From NCBI RefSeq assembly GCF_022229005.1, contig NZ_JAKKFD010000055.1, positions 92,328 through 156,327 on the forward strand: 64,000 bases of DNA, in the 5' to 3' direction. The position numbers and the translations under genes are program-made. Position 1 is the stretch's first letter. Every line of letters starts with the position of its first letter. The notes beneath the pieces were generated by a model that was not told the origin of the DNA, did not search any database, and saw nothing but the letters and a program-made list of their open reading frames with translations. Source of the DNA: Micromonospora trifolii. Lineage in GTDB: Bacteria > Actinomycetota > Actinomycetes > Mycobacteriales > Micromonosporaceae. Positions 42,499-51,122 of the stretch are shown one piece after another.

Positions 42499-44703
42499 GG
42501 CGTAGCCGACGTAGCCGCGGAACTCCAGCCGCCAGCCGGCCGGGACGAGTTTGGCGCAGGCCGCCCTGTTGCCGGTGCAGACGATCGCGTCGACCGAGGA
42601 GGGGTCGGCCGGCGGTCGTTCCGGCAGTACCGACTGCAACGCCACCAGGTCCGGTGAACTGCCGTCGGGCTGCCGCAGCAGCAGCCACCACGGGTACTCC
42701 CAGTTGTCGTTCTGCTGCACCAGCCCGATCCGACGCGCACCGCTGTCCTGTACCGCTGTCGCCGCCCAGCGGAACTCGTCGGCCCACTGCGGTCGGCGCA
42801 GGAACCGGGTGTCCCAGTCCGAGGTGGTGAAGACCGAGCCGGCGCCGACCAGCCGGCGCGGGAAGCCGTACGACAGCGCGAGCACTCCGGCCAGCGCCGA
42901 GGTGGCCAGCACGGTGACGGCCGCCACTGTGGCAACCGTTCGACGCCCACCCGCGCGGTTGCGCAGGAGCGCGTCCAGCCAGAGGCCGGCGAGGGGCACG
43001 GCGAGCACCACTGCGTAGAGCAGCAGCCGGTTGCCCCACGGCTGCCACTTGATCATCGCGGTGTGCAGCAACACGGCGGTCAGCACCACCACGGCGTACG
43101 CCCGCAGCGACCCGGCCCGCTCGGGAGCGATCCGCCGTGGACGGGCGAGCGCGATCACCGCGCCGATCATCGCCAACGCCCCGGCCAGCGGAAACGCCAC
43201 CCGGTCCTCGTCCGGATACCAGGCCGGCTCCGGGAACAGCTCCCGCCCGAAGGTGATCGCGCGGTCCTGCGGGTCGACCCCGATCGCCTCGGCGCCGCTG
43301 ATGATCACTTCGGCTCCGGCCCGACGCAGCGGCGCCAGCGGCGTGTCGAAAGCGGTGTGCCCGATCCGCAGCGCGTTGACCACAATCGACGCTGGGTCGT
43401 GCCGCTCCATCGGAATGGACTCGCGCAGCCGGGGCGGCCCCAGCGGATGCCCGAACTCGGCGGTCACCCGGGCCAGGAACGGGCCGACCACCACGGCCGC
43501 GACCACCAGGATCAGCACCGAACCGCCGACAGTGCGGGCCAACCCGCCGACCGGCCAGGACCGCCGAACCTCGCCCGCCGCCGCCGACTCATCGCGCCGG
43601 GCCAGCCTCAACTGGGCCAGTCCCCAGAGCACCAGCAGCGGGCCGACAGCGATCAGGCCGCTGGTCTTGGTCACCGCGGTCAGCCCGGTGGCCGCCCCCA
43701 GCCCGAGCAGCGTGCCCCAGCCGGTCCGCCGACGCAGCCCGTCGAGCGCCAGTGTCGCCGCGCAGGCCACCCACGCCGCGCAGATCAGGTCGGTCTGCGT
43801 GCTGGTCGCCTGGAGCACCACCATCGGCGTGGTCGCCAGCACGAACGCGGTGAGCAACTGGGCCCGCCGGCCACCGCCGAGCTGCGCAGTGATCCGTGCC
43901 GCCACCAGGAGGCAGACCACCCCGGCCGCCCACTGCACCAGGTTGTACAGGTGGTCGCCGCCGGTGAGCAGGCGCAGGTGCAGCAGCAGGTACTCGGCCC
44001 CGGGCGGGATGGTCACCTGCCGGTGGATGGCGGTGGGCCAGAAGTCCAGGTCGCCCTGGGCCACCCAGTGCTCCACCTTGGGCAGGTGATAGGTCTGTGA
44101 GTCGAAGTTGTTCGGTTCGGCCAGCAGCGCGACCAGCAGCTCCACCAGGACCAGCCCGCCGACCGTGCCGGCGAGGAGCCGCTCGCCCGGTCGGGCCGTA
44201 CGCCAGGCGTCGACCGCCATGGCGAGCAGACCGGCGGGCCCCCGACCGGCCCGCGGTGGCGCGGGGGCCGGCTCATCGCGCTCGGCCACCGGGGCTGCCA
44301 CGTCGGTGCCGCCTCCGGACACTCCAGCGCCGACCGGCACCGTCCGTGATGCGGCGCTGACTGTCGGTGCAGCGCGGACCGGCACCGGTGCGGCGACTGG
44401 CGGCTGCCCGAGGTGGGTCGCCCGTCGCCAGCGCAGACCGGCCGCCGTCGCGGCAGCGATCAGGAAGAGCAGCCAGGCGACGGTGAACGCGGGCCGGGTC
44501 AACGCGTGCGACGCGCCGAGCACCTCGACGACGAGCACCGCGTACGCCCCGCTGAGCAGGGCGGCGCGCACCACGGCGAGCCGCAGCGGTGCCACAGCAC
44601 CAGCCTCGCGTGGCATCGCCGCGACGGTGAGCAGGAGCACCGCGGCGGCAGGAACCACCGCGAGCAGGGAGCCGGCAGCCGACATGGCGGAAGTAAACAC
44701 CAT
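42481..44703 (-). CDS. Polytopic membrane glycosyltransferase-like protein (GT-C/ArnT type)
   Basis: The 740-residue protein has about 14-15 helices and a long Pro/Ala cytoplasmic loop (about 105-160). The first large external loop has NNFDSQTYHLPKVEHW, and EYLLLHLRLLTGGDHLYN is nearby, as in GT39/GT-C enzymes that use polyprenyl-phosphate sugars. A soluble C-terminal part holds cysteines (VCTGNRAACAK). It is divergent from the dolichyl-phosphate-mannose-synthase-like gene, which could supply its lipid-sugar donor. The ATG at 44703 is assumed; an ATG six codons in is also possible. Confidence 0.82.
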   Translation of the reverse strand: MVFTSAMSAAGSLLAVVPAAAVLLLTVAAMPREAGAVAPLRLAVVRAALLSGAYAVLVVEVLGASHALTRPAFTVAWLLFLIAAATAAGLRWRRATHLGQPPVAAPVPVRAAPTVSAASRTVPVGAGVSGGGTDVAAPVAERDEPAPAPPRAGRGPAGLLAMAVDAWRTARPGERLLAGTVGGLVLVELLVALLAEPNNFDSQTYHLPKVEHWVAQGDLDFWPTAIHRQVTIPPGAEYLLLHLRLLTGGDHLYNLVQWAAGVVCLLVAARITAQLGGGRRAQLLTAFVLATTPMVVLQATSTQTDLICAAWVACAATLALDGLRRRTGWGTLLGLGAATGLTAVTKTSGLIAVGPLLVLWGLAQLRLARRDESAAAGEVRRSWPVGGLARTVGGSVLILVVAAVVVGPFLARVTAEFGHPLGPPRLRESIPMERHDPASIVVNALRIGHTAFDTPLAPLRRAGAEVIISGAEAIGVDPQDRAITFGRELFPEPAWYPDEDRVAFPLAGALAMIGAVIALARPRRIAPERAGSLRAYAVVVLTAVLLHTAMIKWQPWGNRLLLYAVVLAVPLAGLWLDALLRNRAGGRRTVATVAAVTVLATSALAGVLALSYGFPRRLVGAGSVFTTSDWDTRFLRRPQWADEFRWAATAVQDSGARRIGLVQQNDNWEYPWWLLLRQPDGSSPDLVALQSVLPERPPADPSSVDAIVCTGNRAACAKLVPAGWRLEFRGYVGYALPPGR

Positions 44704-44808
44704 TGATCTGAACCCGCCGCGCCGGCTGCCCAGCGGTGGCGGTACGCGGTGAACAAACCAACCAGGCTAGGCTATGGCCGACGTGTTGCCGCCACCGTGG
44801 AGATCCCC

Positions 44809-45516
44809 GTGAAGCTCTCGATCCTCATGCCGGTCTACAACGAGGAAGAACGCATCGCGGATGCCCTCAAGCAGGCACTGGCGGTGGACTATCCCTGTGA
44901 GATCGAACTGGTCGTCGTCGACGACGGCAGCCGCGACGGCACCGGCGAGGTCCTCGGTCGCGCCGACGACGCGCGCCTGCGGGTCATCACCCACCAGCGC
45001 AACGCCGGCAAGGGTGCCGCCATCAAGACGGCGGTCGACAGCGCCGAGGGCGACTACATGGTCATCCTCGACGCCGACCTGGAGTACGACCCGCAGGACA
45101 TCCCCAAGCTGCTCGACCCGGTGCTCGACGGGCGGGCCACTGTGGTCTACGGCAATCGCACCTTCGGCAGCCACAGCGCCTACAGCTTCTGGTACGTGAT
45201 GGGCAACAAGGGCGTCACGATGGCGGCCAACGTGCTGTTCAACTCGTACATCGGTGACCTGGAGACCTGCTTCAAGCTGATGCCGGTGGCGCTCTACCGG
45301 TCGCTCGAGGTGCGCTCGCGCGGCTTCGGCATGGAGGCCGAGGTGACCGGCAAGCTGCTGCGTCGCCGCATCCGGCCGTACGAGGTGCCGATCAGCTACC
45401 GGGCGCGCGGCCGCGAAGAGGGCAAGAAGATCACCTGGAAGGACGGCGTCGAGGCGATCTGGATCCTCGGGCGCGAGCGCGCTCGCCGCCGCCCCGCCGT
45501 CTCAGCCGCCAACTGA
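44809..45516 (+). CDS. Glycosyltransferase family 2, polyprenyl-phosphate mannosyltransferase-like
   Basis: The 235-residue GT-A enzyme has LSILMPVYNEEERI, VVVDDGSRDGTGEV, LDADLEYDP (the DXD-type metal site) and the RSRGFGMEAEVTGKL / SYRARGREEGKKI tail. This is typical of dolichyl-phosphate mannose/glucose synthases. It makes a polyprenyl-linked sugar donor on the inner membrane face. The GTG at 44809 with GGAG six bases upstream is preferred; a frame from 44749 exists. It ends 15 bases inside the convergent transketolase gene. Confidence 0.9.
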   Translation: MKLSILMPVYNEEERIADALKQALAVDYPCEIELVVVDDGSRDGTGEVLGRADDARLRVITHQRNAGKGAAIKTAVDSAEGDYMVILDADLEYDPQDIPKLLDPVLDGRATVVYGNRTFGSHSAYSFWYVMGNKGVTMAANVLFNSYIGDLETCFKLMPVALYRSLEVRSRGFGMEAEVTGKLLRRRIRPYEVPISYRARGREEGKKITWKDGVEAIWILGRERARRRPAVSAAN

Positions 45517-46404
45517 CCCCAGGAACGCGCTGATCGACCGCCGCAGGCCGTCGGCGTCCAGACCATGCCACCGGGCGTGGTCGGCCGGATCGCCGTACCG
45601 TCGCAGGTCCGTCTGACCCACCCCGAGGGCGAGCAACCGGTGCGGTACGTCCGCCAGTGCCCGGTTGACGAGTGCGCTCGACGTTCCCGCCAGGTACGGC
45701 TCGACCAGCACCACGTCGGTGTTGGCGAGCGCCCGCAGCCCGGGCGTGTCGAGCGGCCGGGACGTGTGGGTGTACGCCACCGTCACGTCCATTCCCTCGG
45801 TCGCCGCCATTGTGGGGTCGAGCATCGGTCCGACCGCCACCACGAGTGGCGCGTTCGACAGGCCCCGCCGGAGGACCCGTAGCGCTGTGGCATCGGGGTA
45901 CGCCTCGGCGTTGCGCTGCTCGGACAGCCGCAGGTAGGTCGGATCGTCGGTGGTCGCGGCGTTGCGCAGCAGCGGCGCCACCTCGTCCGGGTGGCCGGGC
46001 ACCCGGACCGTCCAGCCGTCGCCGAGGGAGTCGAAGAGCGCCACGTCCCCGGGCGACTGATGGGTTCGGCCCTCCGCCGACCCGTCGTACGACGCGCCGA
46101 TGCTGACCAGGATCGCTCCCACGCCCTGGTGGTCCAGATCCAACTTGATCTGCTCGTACGCCCGGTCCACAAGGAAAGTCGCGTACGAGTGCGCGATCGG
46201 ACGCAGCCCGGTCAGGGCGAGCCCACCGGCCACACCGATCATCAGTTGCTCCCGGATCCCCACGTTGAGCACGCGGTCCGGGTGTCGGTGGCCGGCTGGG
46301 GCGAACTGACTCGCCGAGATGTCGGCCAGCACCAGTGCGGTGCGCGGATCCTCGTCGAGGAGCGCGGTGGCGGTGTCGATGAAGGCGGTACGCATGTCGA
46401 TCAT
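45502..46404 (-). CDS. Transketolase C-terminal half
   Basis: The 300-residue subunit holds the pyrimidine-binding and C-terminal domains: NVGIREQLMIGVAGGLAL with the catalytic glutamate, AHSYATFLVDRAYEQIK and a C-terminal Rossmann-like domain. It starts at the ATG overlapping the N-terminal gene stop (ATGA at 46401-46404). With the upstream subunit it would form a thiamine-dependent transketolase that shifts two-carbon units between sugar phosphates, or a DXP-synthase-like enzyme. Its length is normal for split transketolases. Confidence 0.92.
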   Translation of the reverse strand: MIDMRTAFIDTATALLDEDPRTALVLADISASQFAPAGHRHPDRVLNVGIREQLMIGVAGGLALTGLRPIAHSYATFLVDRAYEQIKLDLDHQGVGAILVSIGASYDGSAEGRTHQSPGDVALFDSLGDGWTVRVPGHPDEVAPLLRNAATTDDPTYLRLSEQRNAEAYPDATALRVLRRGLSNAPLVVAVGPMLDPTMAATEGMDVTVAYTHTSRPLDTPGLRALANTDVVLVEPYLAGTSSALVNRALADVPHRLLALGVGQTDLRRYGDPADHARWHGLDADGLRRSISAFLGSVGG

Positions 46405-47096
46405 CCCTTGCTCTCGATGCGGGCGACCACCAGGTGCGGGTGTCGTGGTCGGTGCCCGGTCAGCGCGGCGTACAGGGCTTCGTGGTCCCGGCCGTCGACG
46501 GTGTCGGCGGTCCAGCCGTTGACTGTGAACCGGCTGGCGATGCCACCGGCCCACCCGTAGCTGGCCGACGCGTTGTCGACCACGACAGCGGTGAGGCTGT
46601 CCAGGCCGGTCGCTCCCGCGTACGCGATCGCCTCGTGGTTGGATCCCTCGTCCAGTTCGGCGTCGCCGAGCAGCACGTACACCCTCGGGTTGAGCAGCCC
46701 CTGGGCGCGCAGGCCGAGCGCGGTGCCGACGGCCAGCCCGAGCCCGTGCCCGAGGGAGCCGGAGCCGATCTCGACCCCGGGCACCAGGAGGCGGTCCGGG
46801 TGGTGGCCGAGCCGGCTCTCCGGCCCGGCCAGGTCGTCGAGCCAGGCGTCCGGGATGAAGCCGTGTGCAGCGAGCACCGCGTAGTAGGCGGCCGGTCCGT
46901 GGCCCTTGGAGAGCAGGAACCGGTCCCGCTCCGGGTCGTCGGCGGTGTCGGGGGTGACCCGTAGCACCCGGTCGTAGAGCACCTGGAGCACGTCGATGGT
47001 GGAGTGCGCGCTCGGCGCGTGTTTCTCGTCGCCGGTCAGTCGTCGGATCAGCCCGGGCAGTCGGGCGCTGCTGTCGGTGGGCAGTGTGGTGGTCAT
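46401..47096 (-). CDS. Transketolase N-terminal half (thiamine diphosphate-binding)
   Basis: The 231-residue subunit contains KGHGPAAYYAVLAAHGF, the GSGSLGHGLGLAVGTALG block and the thiamine diphosphate motif GDAELDEGSNHEAIAYA. It is shorter than the usual 270-residue N-half. The gene is divergent from the SoxR-type regulator, and a perfect 10-base inverted repeat lies only 14 bases before its start. It is likely regulated by that protein, linking pentose-phosphate flux and NADPH supply to redox stress (inference). Confidence 0.92.
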   Translation of the reverse strand: MTTTLPTDSSARLPGLIRRLTGDEKHAPSAHSTIDVLQVLYDRVLRVTPDTADDPERDRFLLSKGHGPAAYYAVLAAHGFIPDAWLDDLAGPESRLGHHPDRLLVPGVEIGSGSLGHGLGLAVGTALGLRAQGLLNPRVYVLLGDAELDEGSNHEAIAYAGATGLDSLTAVVVDNASASYGWAGGIASRFTVNGWTADTVDGRDHEALYAALTGHRPRHPHLVVARIESKG

Positions 47097-47109
47097 GCCA
47101 CTACTGTGT

Positions 47110-47131
47110 GAGTTGAAGTGGACTTCAACTC
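47110..47131. promoter_or_regulatory. SoxR/MerR-type operator between the transketolase and regulator genes
   Basis: Arms GAGTTGAAGT and ACTTCAACTC are exactly complementary around GG. MerR-family regulators bind such dyads in the long spacer of a promoter. TTGAAG within the site can serve as -35 for both directions. No other dyad lies in the 47-base divergent gap. Confidence 0.7.
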
Positions 47132-47143
47132 AAGGACCTGGTG

Positions 47144-47617
47144 ATGCCGGATCTATTGACGATCGGTGAGCTGTCCGCCCGCTCCGGGGTGGCACCGTCG
47201 GCGCTGCGCTACTACGAGCGACTCGGGCTGATTCGCGCCGACCGCACCGGCGGCAACCAACGCCGGTACGCCCGCGCCGAGTTGCGGCGGGTCGCCTTCA
47301 TCCGGATCTCCCAGCAGGTCGGTGTCTCGCTCGACGAGATCCGGGAGGCACTCGACTCGCTCCCCGAGGCCCGCACGCCGAGCCCACAGGACTGGGCGCG
47401 GCTCTCGGCGAGTTGGCGCAGCCGGCTGGACGAGCGGATCCGGCTGCTCAGCAGGCTCCGCGACGACCTGGACGGCTGCATCGGCTGCGGCTGCCTGTCG
47501 TTGCAGCGCTGCACGCTCAACAATCCGGAGGACACCCTGGCCGGCGAGGGCCCGGGCGCCCGGCTGGTGCTGCCCCGACCGACCGACGACCCGACGCTGG
47601 CGAGTTCGCTCAACTGA
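47144..47617 (+). CDS. soxR: SoxR-like redox-sensing MerR-family regulator
   Basis: The 157-residue protein has a MerR helix-turn-helix (TIGELSARSGVAPSALRYYE), a dimer helix and the full [2Fe-2S] cluster motif C112-x2-C115-x-C117-x5-C123 (CIGCGCLSLQRC). SoxR senses redox-cycling compounds through the cluster. The ATG at 47144 follows AAGGA. The dyad immediately upstream suggests control of itself and of the divergent transketolase. The quinone reductase gene behind it is convergent. In actinobacteria SoxR usually controls a few genes for redox-active metabolites. Confidence 0.94.
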   Translation: MPDLLTIGELSARSGVAPSALRYYERLGLIRADRTGGNQRRYARAELRRVAFIRISQQVGVSLDEIREALDSLPEARTPSPQDWARLSASWRSRLDERIRLLSRLRDDLDGCIGCGCLSLQRCTLNNPEDTLAGEGPGARLVLPRPTDDPTLASSLN

Positions 47618-48608
47618 CGGCCGAGCCGCCGCCTGCTGGGCGGGTGAGCAGCACCTTGCCGAAGTGGTCGTTCGACTGGACGAGCCGGTGCGCCTCCGCC
47701 GCCTCGGTCATCGGCAGCCGCCGGTCCACGATCGGCCGGATCCGGCCCGCCTCGACCAACGGCCACACCTCGTCCCGTACGCCCTGGACGATCTCCGCCT
47801 TCTCGGCGAGCGGACGGGACCGTAGCGACGTCGCGGTGACACTCGCCCGCTTGGTCAGCAGCGCCCCGAGATCCAACTCGGCCTTGCGCCCACCCTGCAT
47901 CCCGATCACCACGAGCCGACCACCGGTGGACAGCGCGGAGACGTTCCGCCCCAGGTAGGACCCACCCATGATGTCGAGGATGACGTCCACGCCGCGCCCG
48001 TCGGTGACCCGCCCGACCTCCTCGACGAAGTCCTGCTCCCGGTAGTCGATGATGTGCGCCGCGCCCAGCTCACGCAGCCGGTCGTGCTTGGTCTCCCGCG
48101 CGGTGGTCAGCACTGTCACGCCGAGGGCCGCCCCGAGCTGGATGGCGAAGGTGCCGATCCCGCTGCCGCCGCCGTGCACCAGCAGCGTGTCGCCCGCGCC
48201 GAGCCGCGCCACCTGGACCAGGTTCGACCAGACCGTGCAGGCCACCTCGGGCAGCGCCGCCGCGTCGACCGGGTCGCACGCCGGCACCGGCAGCAACTGC
48301 CCGGCGGGGACCGCCACCCGCTCCGCGTACCCGCCGCCGGCCAGCAACGCGCAGACCTGCTGCCCGACCGCCCACCCGGCGACCTCCGCGCCAACCTCAG
48401 TGATCACCCCAGAGCATTCCAACCCGGGGTACGCGGGCGCGCCCGGCGGCGGCGGGTAGTGCCCCTGCCGTTGCAGCAGGTCAGCGCGGTTGACCCCGCT
48501 GGCCCGCACATCCACGATCACCTCGTCCGGGCCCGGCTCCGGGTCGGGCACCTCGGCCCAGACCAGCGCGTCGGGTCCACCGGGCTCCGGAATCGTGATG
48601 GCTCGCAT
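47610..48608 (-). CDS. NAD(P)H:quinone oxidoreductase, zinc-free MDR family
   Basis: The 332-residue enzyme belongs to the medium-chain dehydrogenase/quinone reductase group (PIG3/TED2-like). The NADPH loop is VHGGGSGIGTFAIQLG and there is no catalytic zinc cysteine set. The TARETKHDRLRELGA stretch is typical. It converges on the SoxR-like gene with an 8-base overlap. It probably reduces quinones or enones, a fit with redox stress control, though a SoxR dyad is not seen at its own promoter. Confidence 0.92.
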   Translation of the reverse strand: MRAITIPEPGGPDALVWAEVPDPEPGPDEVIVDVRASGVNRADLLQRQGHYPPPPGAPAYPGLECSGVITEVGAEVAGWAVGQQVCALLAGGGYAERVAVPAGQLLPVPACDPVDAAALPEVACTVWSNLVQVARLGAGDTLLVHGGGSGIGTFAIQLGAALGVTVLTTARETKHDRLRELGAAHIIDYREQDFVEEVGRVTDGRGVDVILDIMGGSYLGRNVSALSTGGRLVVIGMQGGRKAELDLGALLTKRASVTATSLRSRPLAEKAEIVQGVRDEVWPLVEAGRIRPIVDRRLPMTEAAEAHRLVQSNDHFGKVLLTRPAGGGSAVS

Positions 48609-48769
48609 GGGCCCAGTCTTCCCGATCTTTCCGGATGTCGCAGGCGCACCGTTCAGCCCACAGTGGACCCAGCAGGCCGCCTGGCCGGCGCACCGGGGAG
48701 GGACGCCGGGCCGCCCGGAGCGAGCCGTGGCAGACTATGCGTGGCCGTACGCCCACGGGTGGCGGCCCA

Positions 48770-48859
48770 GGAGGGTTCGCCTAGTGGCCGATGGCGCTGG
48801 TCTTGAAAACCGGTAAGGCAGCGATGTCTTCGTGGGTTCGAATCCCACACCCTCCGCCA
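48770..48859 (+). tRNA. tRNA-Ser(TGA)
   Basis: Acceptor stem GGAGGGT/ACCCTCC, D arm CGCC-TAGTGGCCGAT-GGCG, anticodon loop CTTGAAA with TGA, long variable arm and T arm GTGGGTTCGAATCCCAC. The 3' CCA is encoded. Ninety bases long, as a class II tRNA should be. Confidence 0.97.
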
Positions 48860-48918
48860 CCTTGATCCACTCGACCTCCCGGAAGTCGGGGTTTCAGGAC
48901 TCCTGGGACACCCCGACA

Positions 48919-50100
48919 TCACTGAACCCGAGTCGATCTCCTGGTCCACGCCTCGTAGCTGAGCAGCGCGACGAGAAACGCGGTGAGCAGGCCGAGAGCG
49001 GCCAGGCCGGGCAGGTAACGGCCGACGGGCAGCAACGGCAGCGCCACGACGGGAGCGACGAACTGCCCCGGTCGCACGCACCGGACGCTGAGACCCAGGA
49101 ACGTCGCCCTGCCTGCGAGGAACAGGGCGGTCCCGCCGAACAGCGCGATCGCCGGCATCCAGTCCGAGGTGCCCTGGGACTCCTCGTGCGCGAGCCCGGC
49201 GAAGATCTGCTCGACTCCCAGCGCCACGTAGATGGTCCCGGCGAGCAGCGGAAAGTGGGCGAGGGTGTAGGCGTTGGCGCCGACGTGGGCCCGCCGTAGC
49301 CCGGACTCCATCATCAACGCCTCGCCGGCGGCCATCGCTGTGGAGGAGTACAGCCAGTACAGGCACACAGTGACGGCCAGCGTAAGGACCGCGGCCAACA
49401 GGATCGGTCCACGGATCCGCTGTACACCGACACCGGCGCCGACCGAGATCAGGGACTCGCCGAGCGCAATGATCACCACGAGGCTGTGTCGCTCCGCGAA
49501 GTGACCGGGGCTTCGCACCGGCCATCCGCTCAGCACCGAGGACACCACCCCGCCGCCCATGTCGATGGTGAGGGCCGCCGCCCAGAGCAGGAGTTGTGCG
49601 GTGCCACCGAGCAGGGCACCGAGCACGAAGGGGATCCAGGACAGCGCGGTCGAGAGCGCGTACAGACGAATGGTCCTGCTCACCTGTGGGTTGCCCGCGG
49701 CGGCCCAGTGGAAGAGCGCGAGAGCGATGACGCGAAGCGTGACGTAGGCCAGCACCAGGATCAGTCGTTGTCTCGTCGTGCCGGGCCCGGTCGCCCAGGC
49801 GTCGGGAAGGACCAGTGCGACGACGAAGACGGCTGCCATCGAGACCGTCACACCGGCACGGATCAGCCCGACGTCGATCCGGACGTGGTTGCCCAGCCAG
49901 GAGTAGACCACCCAGGAGATCCACAGCAACAGGAGTACGAGGAATCCCTGCGTGAGCGCCACCGGCGACGGCCGCTCGCTCATGAACGTGGTGACCCGGA
50001 TGAGTCCGAAGACGAACACCAGGTCGAAGAAGATCTCGAAGAGGGTGGTTCGGTGTGTCTCCGCGGTCGCCACCGGCCGCGCCGGGAAGATCCGCCCCAT
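48919..50100 (-). CDS. Low-temperature requirement protein A (LtrA) family membrane protein
   Basis: The 393-residue protein has about 12 helices. The N-terminus ATAETHRTTLFEIFFDLVFVFG is the family signature. It also has WISWVVYSWLGNHVRIDV and ERHSLVVIIALGESLISVGAG in the middle. Function is unknown beyond cold-growth phenotypes in Listeria. It ends 60 bases after the tRNA on the opposite strand. Confidence 0.9.
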   Translation of the reverse strand: MGRIFPARPVATAETHRTTLFEIFFDLVFVFGLIRVTTFMSERPSPVALTQGFLVLLLLWISWVVYSWLGNHVRIDVGLIRAGVTVSMAAVFVVALVLPDAWATGPGTTRQRLILVLAYVTLRVIALALFHWAAAGNPQVSRTIRLYALSTALSWIPFVLGALLGGTAQLLLWAAALTIDMGGGVVSSVLSGWPVRSPGHFAERHSLVVIIALGESLISVGAGVGVQRIRGPILLAAVLTLAVTVCLYWLYSSTAMAAGEALMMESGLRRAHVGANAYTLAHFPLLAGTIYVALGVEQIFAGLAHEESQGTSDWMPAIALFGGTALFLAGRATFLGLSVRCVRPGQFVAPVVALPLLPVGRYLPGLAALGLLTAFLVALLSYEAWTRRSTRVQ

Positions 50101-50151
50101 CAGGTCATCTTCACCGGTTGCACGGTGGCAGTCCGGCGCCCCGCGTCCCGG

Positions 50152-50307
50152 TCACTCCGGCGGGTCGGTGGCCCGTTGCTCGCGGCGGATCGTCTCCTCG
50201 GCCAGTCGCTCGACAGCTCGTCGGCGCTCATCGGCGATGGCGCGCTCATCCCGGTGGCGGAACGCGGTGAAGACGGCCACCACGAAGTCCCGCCAGACGC
50301 CGGCCAT
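50152..50307 (-). CDS. Small hypothetical protein (51 residues)
   Basis: The frame MAGVWRDFVVAVFTAF followed by HRDERAIADERRRAVERLAEE and a charged end has AGGGGGA at the right distance upstream. It has one short hydrophobic stretch and a strongly charged helix. It could be a real small membrane-associated protein. No family recognised. Confidence 0.5.
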   Translation of the reverse strand: MAGVWRDFVVAVFTAFRHRDERAIADERRRAVERLAEETIRREQRATDPPE

Positions 50308-50450
50308 GATGTCCCCCTGAGGAACGCTGCCCGACCTCAAACGTAGCTCTGCGAAACCACACTGGGTCAGCGCGTGCTTCCGGTCGTTGGGAGGGCCGTG
50401 GCGGGGTAAGAAGGGGCTGGTATCTCCGCACATCGGAAGGACGCGTCCCC

Positions 50451-50993
50451 ATGACCCTGGAACGACCGATCGCCCCGGACCCGTACGAGCTGCTGCCGAC
50501 GCTGCCCTCGTTCACGCTGACGAGCGACGACGTGCAGAACGGCGAGCCGATGGACGCCCGGCACGCGCATGGCAGCACCGGGGGTGACAACGTCTCGCCG
50601 CAGCTGGCCTGGTCGGACTTCCCCGCCGAGACGAAGAGCTTCACGGTGACCTGCTACGACCCGGACGCGCCGACGGGCAGCGGGTTCTGGCACTGGGTGC
50701 TGGTGAACGTGCCGGCCAACGTCACCCAGTTGCCCACCGGGGCTGGTGGCGCGGCGGGCACCGACCTCGGCGGGGCGTTCTCGGTCCGCAACGACTACGG
50801 CGAGCAGGGCTACGGTGGGGCGGCTCCGCCGGCCGGCGACCGCCCGCACCGGTACGTCTTCGCGGTGCACGCCCTGGACGTCGACCGCCTGGACCTGACT
50901 CCGGACGCCAGCCCCGCCTATGTCGGCTTCAACCTGACGTTCCACACCCTGGCAAGGGCGGTAATCCGCCCCACGTACCAGATCAAGGACTAA
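50451..50993 (+). CDS. YbhB/YbcL family PEBP-like protein
   Basis: The 180-residue protein starts at an ATG after GGAAGGAC. It has the phosphatidylethanolamine-binding protein marks: NVSPQLAWSDFPAETKSF, CYDPDAPTGSGFWHWVL and GDRPHRYVFAVHALD. Members bind anionic ligands; bacterial roles are uncertain. It lacks a signal peptide. Confidence 0.93.
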   Translation: MTLERPIAPDPYELLPTLPSFTLTSDDVQNGEPMDARHAHGSTGGDNVSPQLAWSDFPAETKSFTVTCYDPDAPTGSGFWHWVLVNVPANVTQLPTGAGGAAGTDLGGAFSVRNDYGEQGYGGAAPPAGDRPHRYVFAVHALDVDRLDLTPDASPAYVGFNLTFHTLARAVIRPTYQIKD

Positions 50994-51010
50994 CCGCGCC
51001 CCCAGCTCCC

Positions 51011-51081
51011 GCGATCTTGCACTTACTGTCCCGACATCCCTGACATAACAGGCATAAGGACGACAGGAAGTGCAAGATCGC
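51011..51081. repeat. GATCTTGC-ended intergenic palindromic element, copy 2
   Basis: Arms GCGATCTTGCACTTACTGTC (51011-51030) and GACAGGAAGTGCAAGATCGC (51062-51081) pair at 19 of 20 positions around a 31-base centre. The arms resemble those at 9011-9087. It lies between two convergent genes, so it may also act as a terminator. Confidence 0.75.
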
Positions 51082-51122
51082 CGGGGCCGGGGCCGGGGCC
51101 GGGGCCGGGGCCGGGGCCGGGG
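51081..51122 (+). repeat. (CCGGGG)7 hexanucleotide tandem repeat
   Basis: Seven uninterrupted CCGGGG units fill 42 bases and end exactly at the methyltransferase stop codon. Each GGGG tract could take part in a G-quadruplex on the plus strand. The unit is likely prone to slippage. Confidence 0.95.

Noticed and set aside
51081..51122. CRISPR-like or coding Ala-Pro repeat
   Set aside because: The repeat has no spacers and lies outside the methyltransferase, just after its stop, so it is neither a CRISPR nor part of the protein.
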